Positions 1 to 7,151 of a DNA stretch of 34,590 nt are shown one piece after another; the first letter of the stretch is position 1, and each line of letters starts with the position of its first letter. This DNA is from Roseibacillus sp. (GTDB lineage: Bacteria; Verrucomicrobiota; Verrucomicrobiia; Verrucomicrobiales; Akkermansiaceae): NCBI GenBank assembly GCA_028821775.1, contig JAPKFB010000054.1:1-34590 (forward strand), read 5' to 3'. The notes beneath the pieces were generated by a model that searched no databases, was not told where the DNA came from, and was given only the letters and a program-made list of their open reading frames with translations. Made by a program: the position numbers and the translations under genes.

Positions 1-230
1 GAAGAGGGCGCCGCTTTGGATCGGGACTGACTTGAATCGACCGACCGTTCGAATTTCCTGCCAAATTCGCACGGATTTGACCTCCGCTCCTCGTCCCGCC
101 ACAAAAATTTCGCCCTTCGTGCCCCACAGGGTGGAGCCTTCCCGGCTTGCATGGCAGAGCGATCCCGTACGAATTGTGGTCTCGAGGAGCTGGAAAAGAG
201 GGGATTGTGCCCGGAAAATTAGAGTGATAG
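1..230 (-). other. Open minus-strand reading frame leaving the left edge
   Basis: On the minus strand a frame stays open from two adjacent stop codons just above position 230 down to position 1. It encodes a balanced, protein-like sequence containing the segments STLWGTKGEIFVAG and EVKSVRIWQEIRTVG, which look like beta-strand material. I see no ATG, and the only in-frame GTG codons fall inside it, so this is not a normal gene start. It could be the remnant of a gene, an intergenic repeat, or chance. The opposite strand is also open here in one frame, which weakens the case. I do not recognise a family. Confidence 0.2.
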
Positions 231-237
231 ACTATCA
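225..237. promoter_or_regulatory. Short palindrome just before a start codon
   Basis: TGATAG-A-CTATCA is a perfect 6-bp inverted repeat around a single base. It ends four bases before the ATG at 242. It lies where a ribosome binding site or operator would be, so it could bind a dimeric regulator or form part of the initiation region. It is short enough to arise by chance. Confidence 0.25.
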
Positions 238-241
238 GGCC

Positions 242-487
242 ATGTTCACCTCAATCTTGGCCTTCACCTTTCCTCCAGTTTCCTTGGTGCTTGGGTGGTT
301 TCTCTTTGGCTGCCTTGGAATGATTGCGGTTGGCTACGCGAAAATGAAGCGCGAGTGGCCGCCAGCAGCGCTCGGAGTGGGTCTCATGGTGTATCCCTAC
401 TTCTTTCCGAGCGGGATTGCCTTCTGGGCGGTGGGCCTCGTGCTCACCGTGCTGCTACTTCTGCCGAAGAGGATCCTGGGCTGGTAG
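242..487 (+). CDS. Small hydrophobic membrane protein
   Basis: This is an 81-residue product of unknown function. Residues about 3-33 form one or two hydrophobic helices rich in Phe, Leu and Gly. A short charged loop follows (KMKREW, about 34-39), then a second hydrophobic block to residue about 75 and a basic end (PKRILGW). It is therefore probably an inner-membrane protein with two or three passes. The reading frame is open further upstream to position 32, but the ATG at 242 is preferred because hydrophobic protein-like sequence begins there. The upstream residues look like an antisense shadow. No family is recognised, and the gene stands alone with no close partner. Confidence 0.45.
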   Translation: MFTSILAFTFPPVSLVLGWFLFGCLGMIAVGYAKMKREWPPAALGVGLMVYPYFFPSGIAFWAVGLVLTVLLLLPKRILGW

Positions 488-694
488 GCGAGCATGGGGC
501 GCGAGCTGGGATGAGGGCGGCCTGCCCTGCGAGTGCCGCCTGATCGTGTTGCAGGGTTGCTCCTACTGATGGTCGAGGATTCGTGGAGCAGGCGATCGAA
601 GCGGGTGGATGAATCCTGTGATCGGGACATTGGTGATGGAGATCAAGGGGGGCGTTTTCTGTGAAGTTCATGGGGAAGGGGACGTAGACACAGG

Positions 695-2428
695 GTGCGG
701 CAATTTCTGGCAGGGTCGGTGGCCCTTTCTCTTTCTTTGACGATCCCTCTGCGAGTGGCCGCTGAGGAGAAGGCGATCGATTGGGAGCAGGCTCGGAAGT
801 TCTGGTCCTTCCAAGTGCCATCCAAGCCCCCTCGCCCGCCCGTGGAGTCGGTGAGCTGGGTGCGGCGCGAGCTCGATCACTTCGTGCTGCACCGATTGGA
901 GGCCGCGGGACTGCGGCCAGAGACCGAGGCCGAGCGCGCGACCTTGCTCCGGCGGCTCTCTTTCGATCTGACCGGCCTGCCGCCCACCGCAGATGAGACC
1001 GAGGCCTTCGCCCTCAGTTCTGATCCCGAAGCCTACTCCAAGGCGGTTGATGATCTTCTGGGCTCACCGCGATTTGGTGAACGGATGGCGAGCATGTGGA
1101 TGACAGTGGCCCGTTATGCCGAGGATCAAGCTCACCAGGTCGGCAATAATGCAAAGTCCTTTTACCCCCACGCGCATCGTTATCGCCAGTGGGTGATCGA
1201 TGCCTTCAATCGCGATCTTCCCTACAATGAATTTGTGCGTCTGCAATTGGCCGCGGACTCGGAGGGCGAGGATGATCTGGAGGCCCTAGGATTTCTCGGG
1301 CTTGGACCGCAGTACTACAATCGTGGGCGGCTCGACGTGATTGCCGAGGAGTGGGAAGATCGAGTTGATACCGTGACGCGTGGATTTCTCGGGCTCACCG
1401 TTGCTTGTGCGCGTTGCCATGATCATTTCTACGATCCGATCACGACGAGGGACTACCATGCCCTGGCAGGAGTGTTTGCGAGTATCAAGATGGAGAAGCG
1501 TAAGGTGGGCGATCGCGAGATGCACATCGTGAAGGACCAGAAGGTGAAGGACCTTGAGATTTTCATTCGGGGAAACGTGGAAGATAAGGGCCCCAAAGTG
1601 CCGCGCGGCTTTTTGCGCATCCTGTCCGCCAGCGAGGAACGAGTGAGGTTCGTGGACGGCAGTGGGCGCAAAGAGTTGGCGGAGGCCATCGTGGACCCCA
1701 GAAATCCGCTCACCGCCCGGGTGATGGTGAATCGGCTGTGGGGGGAGATCTTTGGGGTGCCCCTGGTTGCGACCGCAAGTAACTTTGGCGCGAACGGTCA
1801 GGAGCCGACCCATCCGGAATTGTTGGATTATCTTGCGGTGAAATTTCAAGAGGACCGATGGTCGATCAAGTCCCTCGTGCGCGAGTTGGTGCTCTCGGCC
1901 ACCTACCGGCAAGCGGTGACTCGATCCGAGGACAACCGCTTGCTGGCCGGGACGAATCGGCGTCGGCTCAGCGCGGAGATGTTGCGGGACTCGATGTTGG
2001 CCGCGAGTGGAGAACTTGAATTCGGGACCGGGCCATCCCGCGATCTGGACGACCTGAAGAATCGCCGGCGGACTGTGTTTGCGCGCATCAGTCGCAAGGA
2101 GTTGAACTCCTTCCTGCGGCAGTTCGATTATCCGGATGCCAATGTGCACGCCGCGGGACGAGCTAGCACGATCACGCCGACCCAAAAGCTCTATCTCTTG
2201 AACAGTCCGTTCGTGAGTGCCCGGGCCGCCAAGGTCGTGGAAGGTCTTTCCGGGAAGGGCCTCGAAGCCGGAGTGAAGGTGCTCTTTGACAGGATTCTCT
2301 CGCGCCCTCCGACGAGATCGGAGCTCTCTCATGCCCTTCGTTATTTTGAAGGCTCTTCCGGTGATCGGGACTGGGCCGGCTTTGGCCAAGTGTTATTCTG
2401 CAGTAACGCGTTCCTCTATCGTGATTGA
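695..2428 (+). CDS. DUF1549/DUF1553 (PSD1-type) exported protein
   Basis: The 577-residue product starts at GTG 695 and has a signal peptide (about residues 1-23, hydrophobic core LAGSVALSLSLTIPL). A DUF1549 domain spans about residues 55-263 and includes the LRRLSFDLTGLPPT block and the signature CARCHDH at 238-244, which has the CxxCH form of a c-type haem site. A DUF1553 domain follows at about 325-560 with PRNPLTARVMVNRLW. The family is abundant in Planctomycetes and Verrucomicrobia, usually next to a DUF1501 gene, as here. Its biochemical role is not established. Many relatives carry an N-terminal planctomycete cytochrome domain (PSCyt1) and reach 700-1000 residues. This one lacks it and goes straight from leader to DUF1549. 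The next gene starts 10 bases after the stop, so the two are almost certainly co-transcribed. Confidence 0.93.
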   Translation: MRQFLAGSVALSLSLTIPLRVAAEEKAIDWEQARKFWSFQVPSKPPRPPVESVSWVRRELDHFVLHRLEAAGLRPETEAERATLLRRLSFDLTGLPPTADETEAFALSSDPEAYSKAVDDLLGSPRFGERMASMWMTVARYAEDQAHQVGNNAKSFYPHAHRYRQWVIDAFNRDLPYNEFVRLQLAADSEGEDDLEALGFLGLGPQYYNRGRLDVIAEEWEDRVDTVTRGFLGLTVACARCHDHFYDPITTRDYHALAGVFASIKMEKRKVGDREMHIVKDQKVKDLEIFIRGNVEDKGPKVPRGFLRILSASEERVRFVDGSGRKELAEAIVDPRNPLTARVMVNRLWGEIFGVPLVATASNFGANGQEPTHPELLDYLAVKFQEDRWSIKSLVRELVLSATYRQAVTRSEDNRLLAGTNRRRLSAEMLRDSMLAASGELEFGTGPSRDLDDLKNRRRTVFARISRKELNSFLRQFDYPDANVHAAGRASTITPTQKLYLLNSPFVSARAAKVVEGLSGKGLEAGVKVLFDRILSRPPTRSELSHALRYFEGSSGDRDWAGFGQVLFCSNAFLYRD

Positions 2429-2438
2429 TCCCTCCTCC

Positions 2439-3827
2439 ATGCATTCCTCTCGTCGTCAAATGTTGCGTCGCCTTGCTGGTGGCGCGGGGATGCTGGGTCT
2501 GGCGGGCCTGGTCCATCGGGATCTCGCGCGCGGTGCCAATCCTGCGCTCAACCTGCAGGGCAACCTCCCCGCGCGGGCGAAACGGGTAATTTTTCTCTTT
2601 CTGAATGGCGGCCCCTCCCATGTGGACACCTTTGATCCCAAGCCCGCCCTGGAGGCCCACGCCGGGAAGAAGCCCGAAGGTAAACTTTACCGCGGTGCCA
2701 AGGGCGGGTTCATGCCCTCTCCCTTCAAGTTTACAAGGCACGGTGAGAGCGGCATGGAATTCAGCGAGTCTGTTCCAAACCTTGCCAATTTGGCGAACGA
2801 CATTTGCGTGATCCGTTCGATGCACACCGATATTCCGAATCACGAGCCGGCGCTCATTCAAATGCACACCGGAGTGGTGCAGCCGACCCGTCCTTCGCTG
2901 GGTTCGTGGGCCTTGTATGGACTGGGATCGGAAAATGAGAATCTTCCCGGCTATGTCGTGCTGCGCCCAAGCCCGAAGACAGTGGTTGGTCCTGCGCTCT
3001 GGAGCAGTGGATTTCTTCCTGCCAAGTACCAGGCCACCAGCGTGATCACACGGGAGCTCGCAATTGACAAACTGCTTCCCCACATTCGCAGTCCGAAATT
3101 CAGCCGCCAGGAGCAACGGCGCCAACTCGATCTGCTTGCGGAGTTGAATCGGGAGCACCTCGGAGGACGCGAATGGGATTCCGGACTGGAGGCCGAGATT
3201 CGAGCGATGGAAACCGCCTATCGCATGCAGATGGAGGCCACCGACGCGCTGGATCTGAGCAAGGAGTCTGAGGCAACGCGTGAGGATTATGGCAACTCGA
3301 AGTTTGCCCATTCCTGTCTGCTGGCTCGACGGCTCGCTGAGCGCGGAGTGCGCTTCACGACCGTTTACTACACGAGCGACCAAAGCAACCAGCCGTGGGA
3401 CACGCACAAGAATCACGATGCCGCGCACAGCAAGTTGTGTGCGGATGCTGACCAGGCGGCGGCGGCCCTGATTGCAGATTTGAAACAGCGAGGGATGTTG
3501 GATGAGACTCTTGTGATTTTTGGTGGGGAGTTTGGCCGCACGCCCTATGCCCAGGCAGACAAGGAGGGCAAGCCCGGCCGGGATCATCACAGCACCGCCT
3601 TTTCGATGCTCCTCGCGGGCGGTGGCGTGAAAGGGGGGCTGGCCTACGGAAGATCCGACGAGCTCGGGATGAAGGTGGTGGAAAACCCCGTTCACGTGCA
3701 CGATTTCCACGCCACCATTCTTCACCTCCTCGGGATCGATCACAAGCAATTGACCTACCACTACGCTGGCCGCGACTTTCGCCTCACCGATGTGCACGGA
3801 AAGGTGGCGAGCGGGATTATTGGGTGA
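2439..3827 (+). CDS. DUF1501 exported protein
   Basis: This is a 462-residue product. The frame is open upstream to 2286, but the ATG at 2439 is chosen because it opens a twin-arginine-like leader (SSRRQMLRRLAGGAGMLGLAGL region, residues 3-24) and leaves only 10 bases after the preceding stop. Hallmarks of DUF1501 are visible: FLFLNGGPSHVDTFDPKP at about 50-67, FGGEFGRTPYAQ and GRDHHSTAFSMLLAGG in the last third, and VHVHDFHATILHLLGID near the end. The family resembles the alkaline phosphatase/sulfatase fold with conserved Asp and His metal ligands, but no reaction has been assigned. Together with the upstream DUF1549/DUF1553 gene it makes the standard PVC two-gene unit. Export in folded form would fit a bound metal. 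Confidence 0.93.
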   Translation: MHSSRRQMLRRLAGGAGMLGLAGLVHRDLARGANPALNLQGNLPARAKRVIFLFLNGGPSHVDTFDPKPALEAHAGKKPEGKLYRGAKGGFMPSPFKFTRHGESGMEFSESVPNLANLANDICVIRSMHTDIPNHEPALIQMHTGVVQPTRPSLGSWALYGLGSENENLPGYVVLRPSPKTVVGPALWSSGFLPAKYQATSVITRELAIDKLLPHIRSPKFSRQEQRRQLDLLAELNREHLGGREWDSGLEAEIRAMETAYRMQMEATDALDLSKESEATREDYGNSKFAHSCLLARRLAERGVRFTTVYYTSDQSNQPWDTHKNHDAAHSKLCADADQAAAALIADLKQRGMLDETLVIFGGEFGRTPYAQADKEGKPGRDHHSTAFSMLLAGGGVKGGLAYGRSDELGMKVVENPVHVHDFHATILHLLGIDHKQLTYHYAGRDFRLTDVHGKVASGIIG

Positions 3828-3868
3828 CTGGGAATCGGCTCTGAGGGGAGGATAGGTCGGAGCAAGCG

Positions 3869-4111
3869 ATGGAAGGGTTTTTGATGACAAGGCGGCAGGT
3901 GCTCGTCCTGGCTCTGGTGGTGGAGGCGGGGATGGGCGCGGCGGCGATCGGGCTTGGCGTGTGGGTTGGCCTCCCGGATTTGGAATGGGGGCATGGGAAC
4001 CTGGCAGGCTTGGGGTGGGGAATGGCGGGAGCGCTGGTTCTCTTGGGGATCCTGATGCTGTTCCAGCGCTATCCGGTGGGAGCGGAAGATCGAAAGTCAG
4101 GGAACGGGTAA
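3869..4111 (+). pseudogene. N-terminal remnant of a CPBP-type membrane protease
   Basis: The 80-residue frame has two hydrophobic helices. The first begins at residue 8 (QVLVLALVVEAGMGAAAIGLG). After a loop containing GLPDLEW, the second begins near residue 45 (LAGLGWGMAGALVLLGIL) and ends in FQRYPVG. This order resembles the first two helices of CPBP (CAAX-type) intramembrane proteases as I remember them. The catalytic EExxxR and HxxxH helices that should follow are absent: the frame stops at 4111 and the next gene begins within 90 bases. It is therefore most likely a truncated remnant, although a short standalone membrane protein is possible. An ATG at 3884, preceded by GGAAGGG, is an alternative start. 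Confidence 0.45.
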
Positions 4112-4198
4112 GACCGAACCGCCTCAGTTCGAAGGGATAAGATCGACGAAGCGAAATTTGGTTGCATGAGGGGAGGGAGGAGTCACGCTTTGAGGACC

Positions 4199-5131
4199 AT
4201 GAGGACCATGATTACGCTGTTCGTTTTGCTGCTGGTGGGATCGGGGGCCCGTGGGGAAATGAGGGAATGGAAAACCGCGGATGGAGGGAAGGCGCTGGTT
4301 GCGGAGTATGTCCGATCGGCCGACGGCAAGGTGACCATCAGGCGGAAGAGGGACCGCAGGACTTTCACAATATCGCTCGCTACCTTGTCGGAGGCTGACC
4401 AGGAATGGGTGAAGAAGAAAGAGGAGGAGGCCCTCGCGGATGAGGGGGGCGAAGAAGGTAAGGAAGCGAATGAGGAATTTGCCAAGCTGATCACCGGTGA
4501 TTGGGAGCGCACGGAAGGGCACGACCTCAAGTATCGGATTTACGGGGCGCGCAAACTGCGTCGCAGCAAGGGAGAGGGATCCCCACTGGTGGTTTATCTG
4601 CACGGGATGGGTGGGGATGTGATGACGGGCGCCGAACCCTGGTCCGCGAATTCCTTTACCAAGGACAGCAACTACCGGAAGCGCCCTTGCTTTGTCATCG
4701 CACCACAGAATCCGGATCAAAAGGGTTGGAATGGAAGCAAGGCGGACAGTGTGGTGAAGATTGTCGAGGAGATGATTGAGAAGCTCCCGATCGACCCGAA
4801 GCGGATCTACCTCACGGGATATTCCATGGGGGGCTACGGGACCTTCCACTTGCTGGCCCAGGAACCAAAGTTGTGGGCGGCCGCGATCCCGGTTGCGGGC
4901 GGAGGAAATTCTGCGGCGGTAAAGGAGTATAGGAAAGTGCCACTGTGGGTCTTCCATGGTGCCAAGGATCCGGTCGTGCCCGTTTCCCAAAGTCAATCGA
5001 TGGTCGAGGCCTTGGAGAAGGCGAGGTCCGAAGTGAAGTATACGGAATTTCCCGATGCAGATCATGGAATTTCGGGCAATGTCTACAATGACGAGAAGGT
5101 GCATGAGTGGCTTTTCGAGCAGTCGCGCTAA
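4199..5131 (+). CDS. Secreted SHD1-domain alpha/beta-hydrolase (esterase-like)
   Basis: The 310-residue product begins with a signal peptide (residues 1-19, MITLFVLLLVGSGARG core). Residues about 22-69 form an SHD1-like module (REWKTADGG...AEYV...GKVTIRR...FTISLATLSEADQEWV), common at the N-terminus of PVC exported enzymes. An acidic, coiled linker (KKKEEEALADEGGEEGKE) follows, then an alpha/beta-hydrolase of the PHB-depolymerase/dienelactone-hydrolase kind. The likely triad is Ser209 in GYSMGGYG, Asp257 in GAKDPVVP and His289 in DADHG, with the oxyanion region at VVYLHGMGG. The substrate is unknown, perhaps an acetyl or feruloyl ester of a polysaccharide. The start is uncertain: ATG codons at 4166, 4199 and 4208 share the frame, and 4199 gives the cleanest signal peptide. 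Confidence 0.85.
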   Translation: MRTMITLFVLLLVGSGARGEMREWKTADGGKALVAEYVRSADGKVTIRRKRDRRTFTISLATLSEADQEWVKKKEEEALADEGGEEGKEANEEFAKLITGDWERTEGHDLKYRIYGARKLRRSKGEGSPLVVYLHGMGGDVMTGAEPWSANSFTKDSNYRKRPCFVIAPQNPDQKGWNGSKADSVVKIVEEMIEKLPIDPKRIYLTGYSMGGYGTFHLLAQEPKLWAAAIPVAGGGNSAAVKEYRKVPLWVFHGAKDPVVPVSQSQSMVEALEKARSEVKYTEFPDADHGISGNVYNDEKVHEWLFEQSR

Positions 5132-5178
5132 GGGGGGTCGAAATTTCCGATGAATTTTTCTGTGGAGCCCCGGGTCCA

Positions 5179-5466
5179 ATGGACATCATGAAACTACTCC
5201 TCCCCCTTGTAGCAGCGTGTTCATTGGTCCTTGGGACCAGCTGCACCACCATGTACGACTCCTACGGACGCCCGGTGGAGGTGATCACCCCTGAAGGGGC
5301 GGCTCTTGCGGCGGTTGCCGCCGGAGTGGTCGGATTTGCCATTGCGGACAACAATCGGGGCCGTCATCGCGGGCACGAATATGGACATCGCGGACACGGA
5401 TATGGCCACGGTGGGCATGGTGGGCATGGTGGACACGGTGGGCACGGTGGGCACGGTGGGCATTGA
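5179..5466 (+). CDS. Small His/Gly-rich lipoprotein
   Basis: The product is 95 residues. A lipoprotein-like leader ends at LVLGTSC (Cys about residue 22), so it is probably lipid-anchored. A short stretch TTMYDSYGRPVEVI is followed by a hydrophobic, glycine- and alanine-rich helix (GAALAAVAAGVVGFAIA). The tail is basic and then purely Gly-His: HRGHEYGHRGHGYGHGG, then repeated GGH to the end. The His tail could bind Ni, Zn or Cu, but that is inferred from composition only. The ATG at 5179 is preferred over 5188 because GGAG lies 11 bases upstream. The frame extends further upstream into the preceding gene without a credible leader. Confidence 0.7.
   Translation: MDIMKLLLPLVAACSLVLGTSCTTMYDSYGRPVEVITPEGAALAAVAAGVVGFAIADNNRGRHRGHEYGHRGHGYGHGGHGGHGGHGGHGGHGGH
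5410..5463 (+). repeat. Six tandem 9-bp units coding Gly-Gly-His
   Basis: Six consecutive copies of a 9-base unit, GGTGGGCAY with one GGTGGACAC variant, run up to the stop codon. Each unit encodes Gly-Gly-His. The near-identity at third positions points to recent expansion by slipped-strand copying rather than codon-by-codon selection. Confidence 0.85.
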
Positions 5467-5523
5467 TCGGGAAACCTTGGCTATTGCCGTTGAGTTGTCC
5501 GCCGAAGGTTATAGGATTTTGCA

Positions 5524-6435
5524 GTGCGGAGGATTCTGAGAGCGCTTTGGGTTTTGAACGGTGTGGCGGGGGCCGAAGAGGCGCCCCCGCGGGCTCCGGT
5601 CAATGCAGAGACGGGACTGATGACTTTTGCCGGGTGTGAACTTGTTCCGACCGCCTGGGCGGACGGCGATAGTTTTTCAGTAAAGTTTCCTGATGGAAGC
5701 ATCCATACCATTCGCCTCTATGGAGTGGACTGCTTTGAGACCAGTGATCGCGAAGAGAGTGGCAAGCGTCGCTTGCGTGCGCAGCGACGGTACTTTGGGA
5801 TCGCCAAATCGGGCGGGAGCCAACAATCGTCCATCATCGCGGCCAAGAAGCTGGGGAGGGAGGCCACGGAGCGGTTGCAAGAGTTGTTGGGCAAAAAATT
5901 TGCGGTTCACACCGCCTGGGCCGACGGTCGGGGCAGCCCGAACTTCAAGCGCTACTATGGGTTCATTACGGAAGCAGACGGGCGTGATCTGGGAAGAGTG
6001 CTCGTGGGGGAAGGCTTGGCGCGCGCTTTCGGGGTGGCTCGAGCGCGGAGCATGGGAGTGACTCAGAGCGAGTACAAGCAACGACTGGAAGATGAGGAAC
6101 TCTCGGCGGCCTCGCGGCGGGTGGGAGCGTGGTCGTTGACCAATTGGGACTCCTTGCCGGAGCAGCGGCGGGTTGAGCGCGCGCAGGAGGAGGAAGAGAA
6201 CTTGCGGGCGGCGCCCTTGGAAAAGAGCTCGATCAATCCCAACACCGCTGCGCGGGACGAACTGATGAGGCTTCCGGGAGTAGGAGAGGTCACTGCCATT
6301 CGCATCATGGAGGAGCGTAAGAACGAGAAGTTTCTGACCGTTGAGGATTTGTTGAGAGTGCCGGGAATCGGAAGGAAAACGGCGGAGAAATTCGCGCCCT
6401 ACCTGGTCTTTTCAAAACCCGTGAAGGAGAATTAG
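5524..6435 (+). CDS. Thermonuclease-like protein fused to helix-hairpin-helix domain
   Basis: The 303-residue product starts at GTG 5524, with ATAGGA just upstream. A short hydrophobic N-terminus (to about residue 17, GVAGAEE) may be a weak signal peptide. Residues about 40-205 match a staphylococcal-nuclease (SNase) domain: WADGDSFSVKFPDG, IRLYGVDCFETSD with Arg64 at the position expected for a catalytic arginine, FKRYYGFI and GRVLVGEGLARAFG. Residues about 236-295 form a ComEA-type tandem HhH DNA-binding domain: INPNTAARDELMRLPGVG and LLRVPGIGRKTAEKFAPYL. The layout suggests a nuclease that holds DNA through the HhH tail, perhaps outside the cytoplasm for nutrient or competence use; that role is inference. 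An Arg/Glu-rich linker (about 213-228) joins the domains. The gene follows the His-rich lipoprotein by 57 bases. Confidence 0.88.
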   Translation: MRRILRALWVLNGVAGAEEAPPRAPVNAETGLMTFAGCELVPTAWADGDSFSVKFPDGSIHTIRLYGVDCFETSDREESGKRRLRAQRRYFGIAKSGGSQQSSIIAAKKLGREATERLQELLGKKFAVHTAWADGRGSPNFKRYYGFITEADGRDLGRVLVGEGLARAFGVARARSMGVTQSEYKQRLEDEELSAASRRVGAWSLTNWDSLPEQRRVERAQEEEENLRAAPLEKSSINPNTAARDELMRLPGVGEVTAIRIMEERKNEKFLTVEDLLRVPGIGRKTAEKFAPYLVFSKPVKEN

Positions 6436-6647
6436 GCGCAGTCCGTCCCCGCGGGAGAGTGGTGGCAATCCCCACCCTCGCCCCCAGCCCCAGTTATTTT
6501 CTCCAGAACCCTCAGAGCTTGGGAGAATACGCCCGGGAAGGTTGCCCGGTTGAGATGGGAGTCCACCTTGTGCTTTTCGATGATCCAGTTTACTAGCTGC
6601 CCATGAGTGACGACCGTGCCGGTCGGCCATGAGATGAACGGGACCAC
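6432..6647 (-). CDS. Possible short minus-strand gene or gene fragment
   Basis: In the roughly 200 bases between two plus-strand genes, a minus-strand frame encodes a well-behaved sequence including QLVNWIIEKHKVDSHL, FPGVFSQALRVLEKITG and a Cys/His-containing end (GDCHHSPAGTDCA). Helical periodicity and ordinary composition make it look more protein-like than the shadow frames around it. The only nearby start is a GTG at 6647, which lies inside the opposing gene. The stop overlaps the preceding gene's end by four bases. It could be a remnant. No family is recognised. Confidence 0.22.
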   Translation of the reverse strand: MVPFISWPTGTVVTHGQLVNWIIEKHKVDSHLNRATFPGVFSQALRVLEKITGAGGEGGDCHHSPAGTDCA

Positions 6648-7137
6648 GCTCAAATTTCTGCTCCTTGCCGTGATGTTTGTGGCCGCGGTCTGGATTTCTG
6701 TTGTGTCCTTTCTTCCGGAGAAGGAAGCGCAGCAAGCTGGGCAGGTTGAACCCTCTGCAGCGGCTGAGCACGGGGTGGAGATTCCGACCATGGTGCGCCT
6801 GGCGGAGCGCTTGAACGATTCCGAAGCGAGCGTGGAAGATGATCTTGGCGTGGTGGGGTTGTTGATTGAGAACTTCCTTCGACGATCGAGGGAAGTGCCT
6901 GCGGGGGGACGCAACGAGGAGATTGTGGGCGCTCTTCGCGGCCGAAATAGAGAGAAGGAGGTCTACCTTGGAAGGAGCAATGCGAAGCTCAACGAGAAGG
7001 GCGAGTTGTTGGATCGCTTTGGAACACCCTATTACTTCCGTCCCGTCTCAGACCAGCGTATCGAGGTCCGCTCAGCGGGTCCCGACAGGACACTTTGGAC
7101 CAAGGACGATCTCTGGCTGGAGGATAAGGGCGAGTAA
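6634..7137 (+). CDS. Membrane-anchored protein with pseudopilin-like C-terminus
   Basis: From ATG 6634 the product is 167 residues. A GTG at 6607 would add nine. An N-terminal hydrophobic helix (LKFLLLAVMFVAAVWISVVSFL, about 6-27) anchors a periplasmic or extracellular domain. The C-terminal segment, GELLDRFGTPYYFRP followed by IEVRSAGPDRTLWTKDDLWL, is the pattern seen at the end of type II secretion major-pseudopilin-like (GspG) proteins, where the GPD...T.DD stretch holds calcium. The prepilin peptidase motif (Gly-Phe-Thr-Leu-Glu) is absent from the N-terminus, so it is not a canonical pseudopilin. The gene sits 14 bases before the SNF2 helicase and may be transcribed with it. A functional connection is not evident. 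Confidence 0.75.
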   Translation: MNGTTLKFLLLAVMFVAAVWISVVSFLPEKEAQQAGQVEPSAAAEHGVEIPTMVRLAERLNDSEASVEDDLGVVGLLIENFLRRSREVPAGGRNEEIVGALRGRNREKEVYLGRSNAKLNEKGELLDRFGTPYYFRPVSDQRIEVRSAGPDRTLWTKDDLWLEDKGE

Positions 7138-7151
7138 GGACGTGGGATGGC

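Noticed and set aside
1286..2389. Long minus-strand open frame of 367 codons
   Set aside because: It is antisense to the DUF1549/DUF1553 gene, has low-complexity Arg/His-rich content and shows no domain. It is a shadow of high-GC coding.
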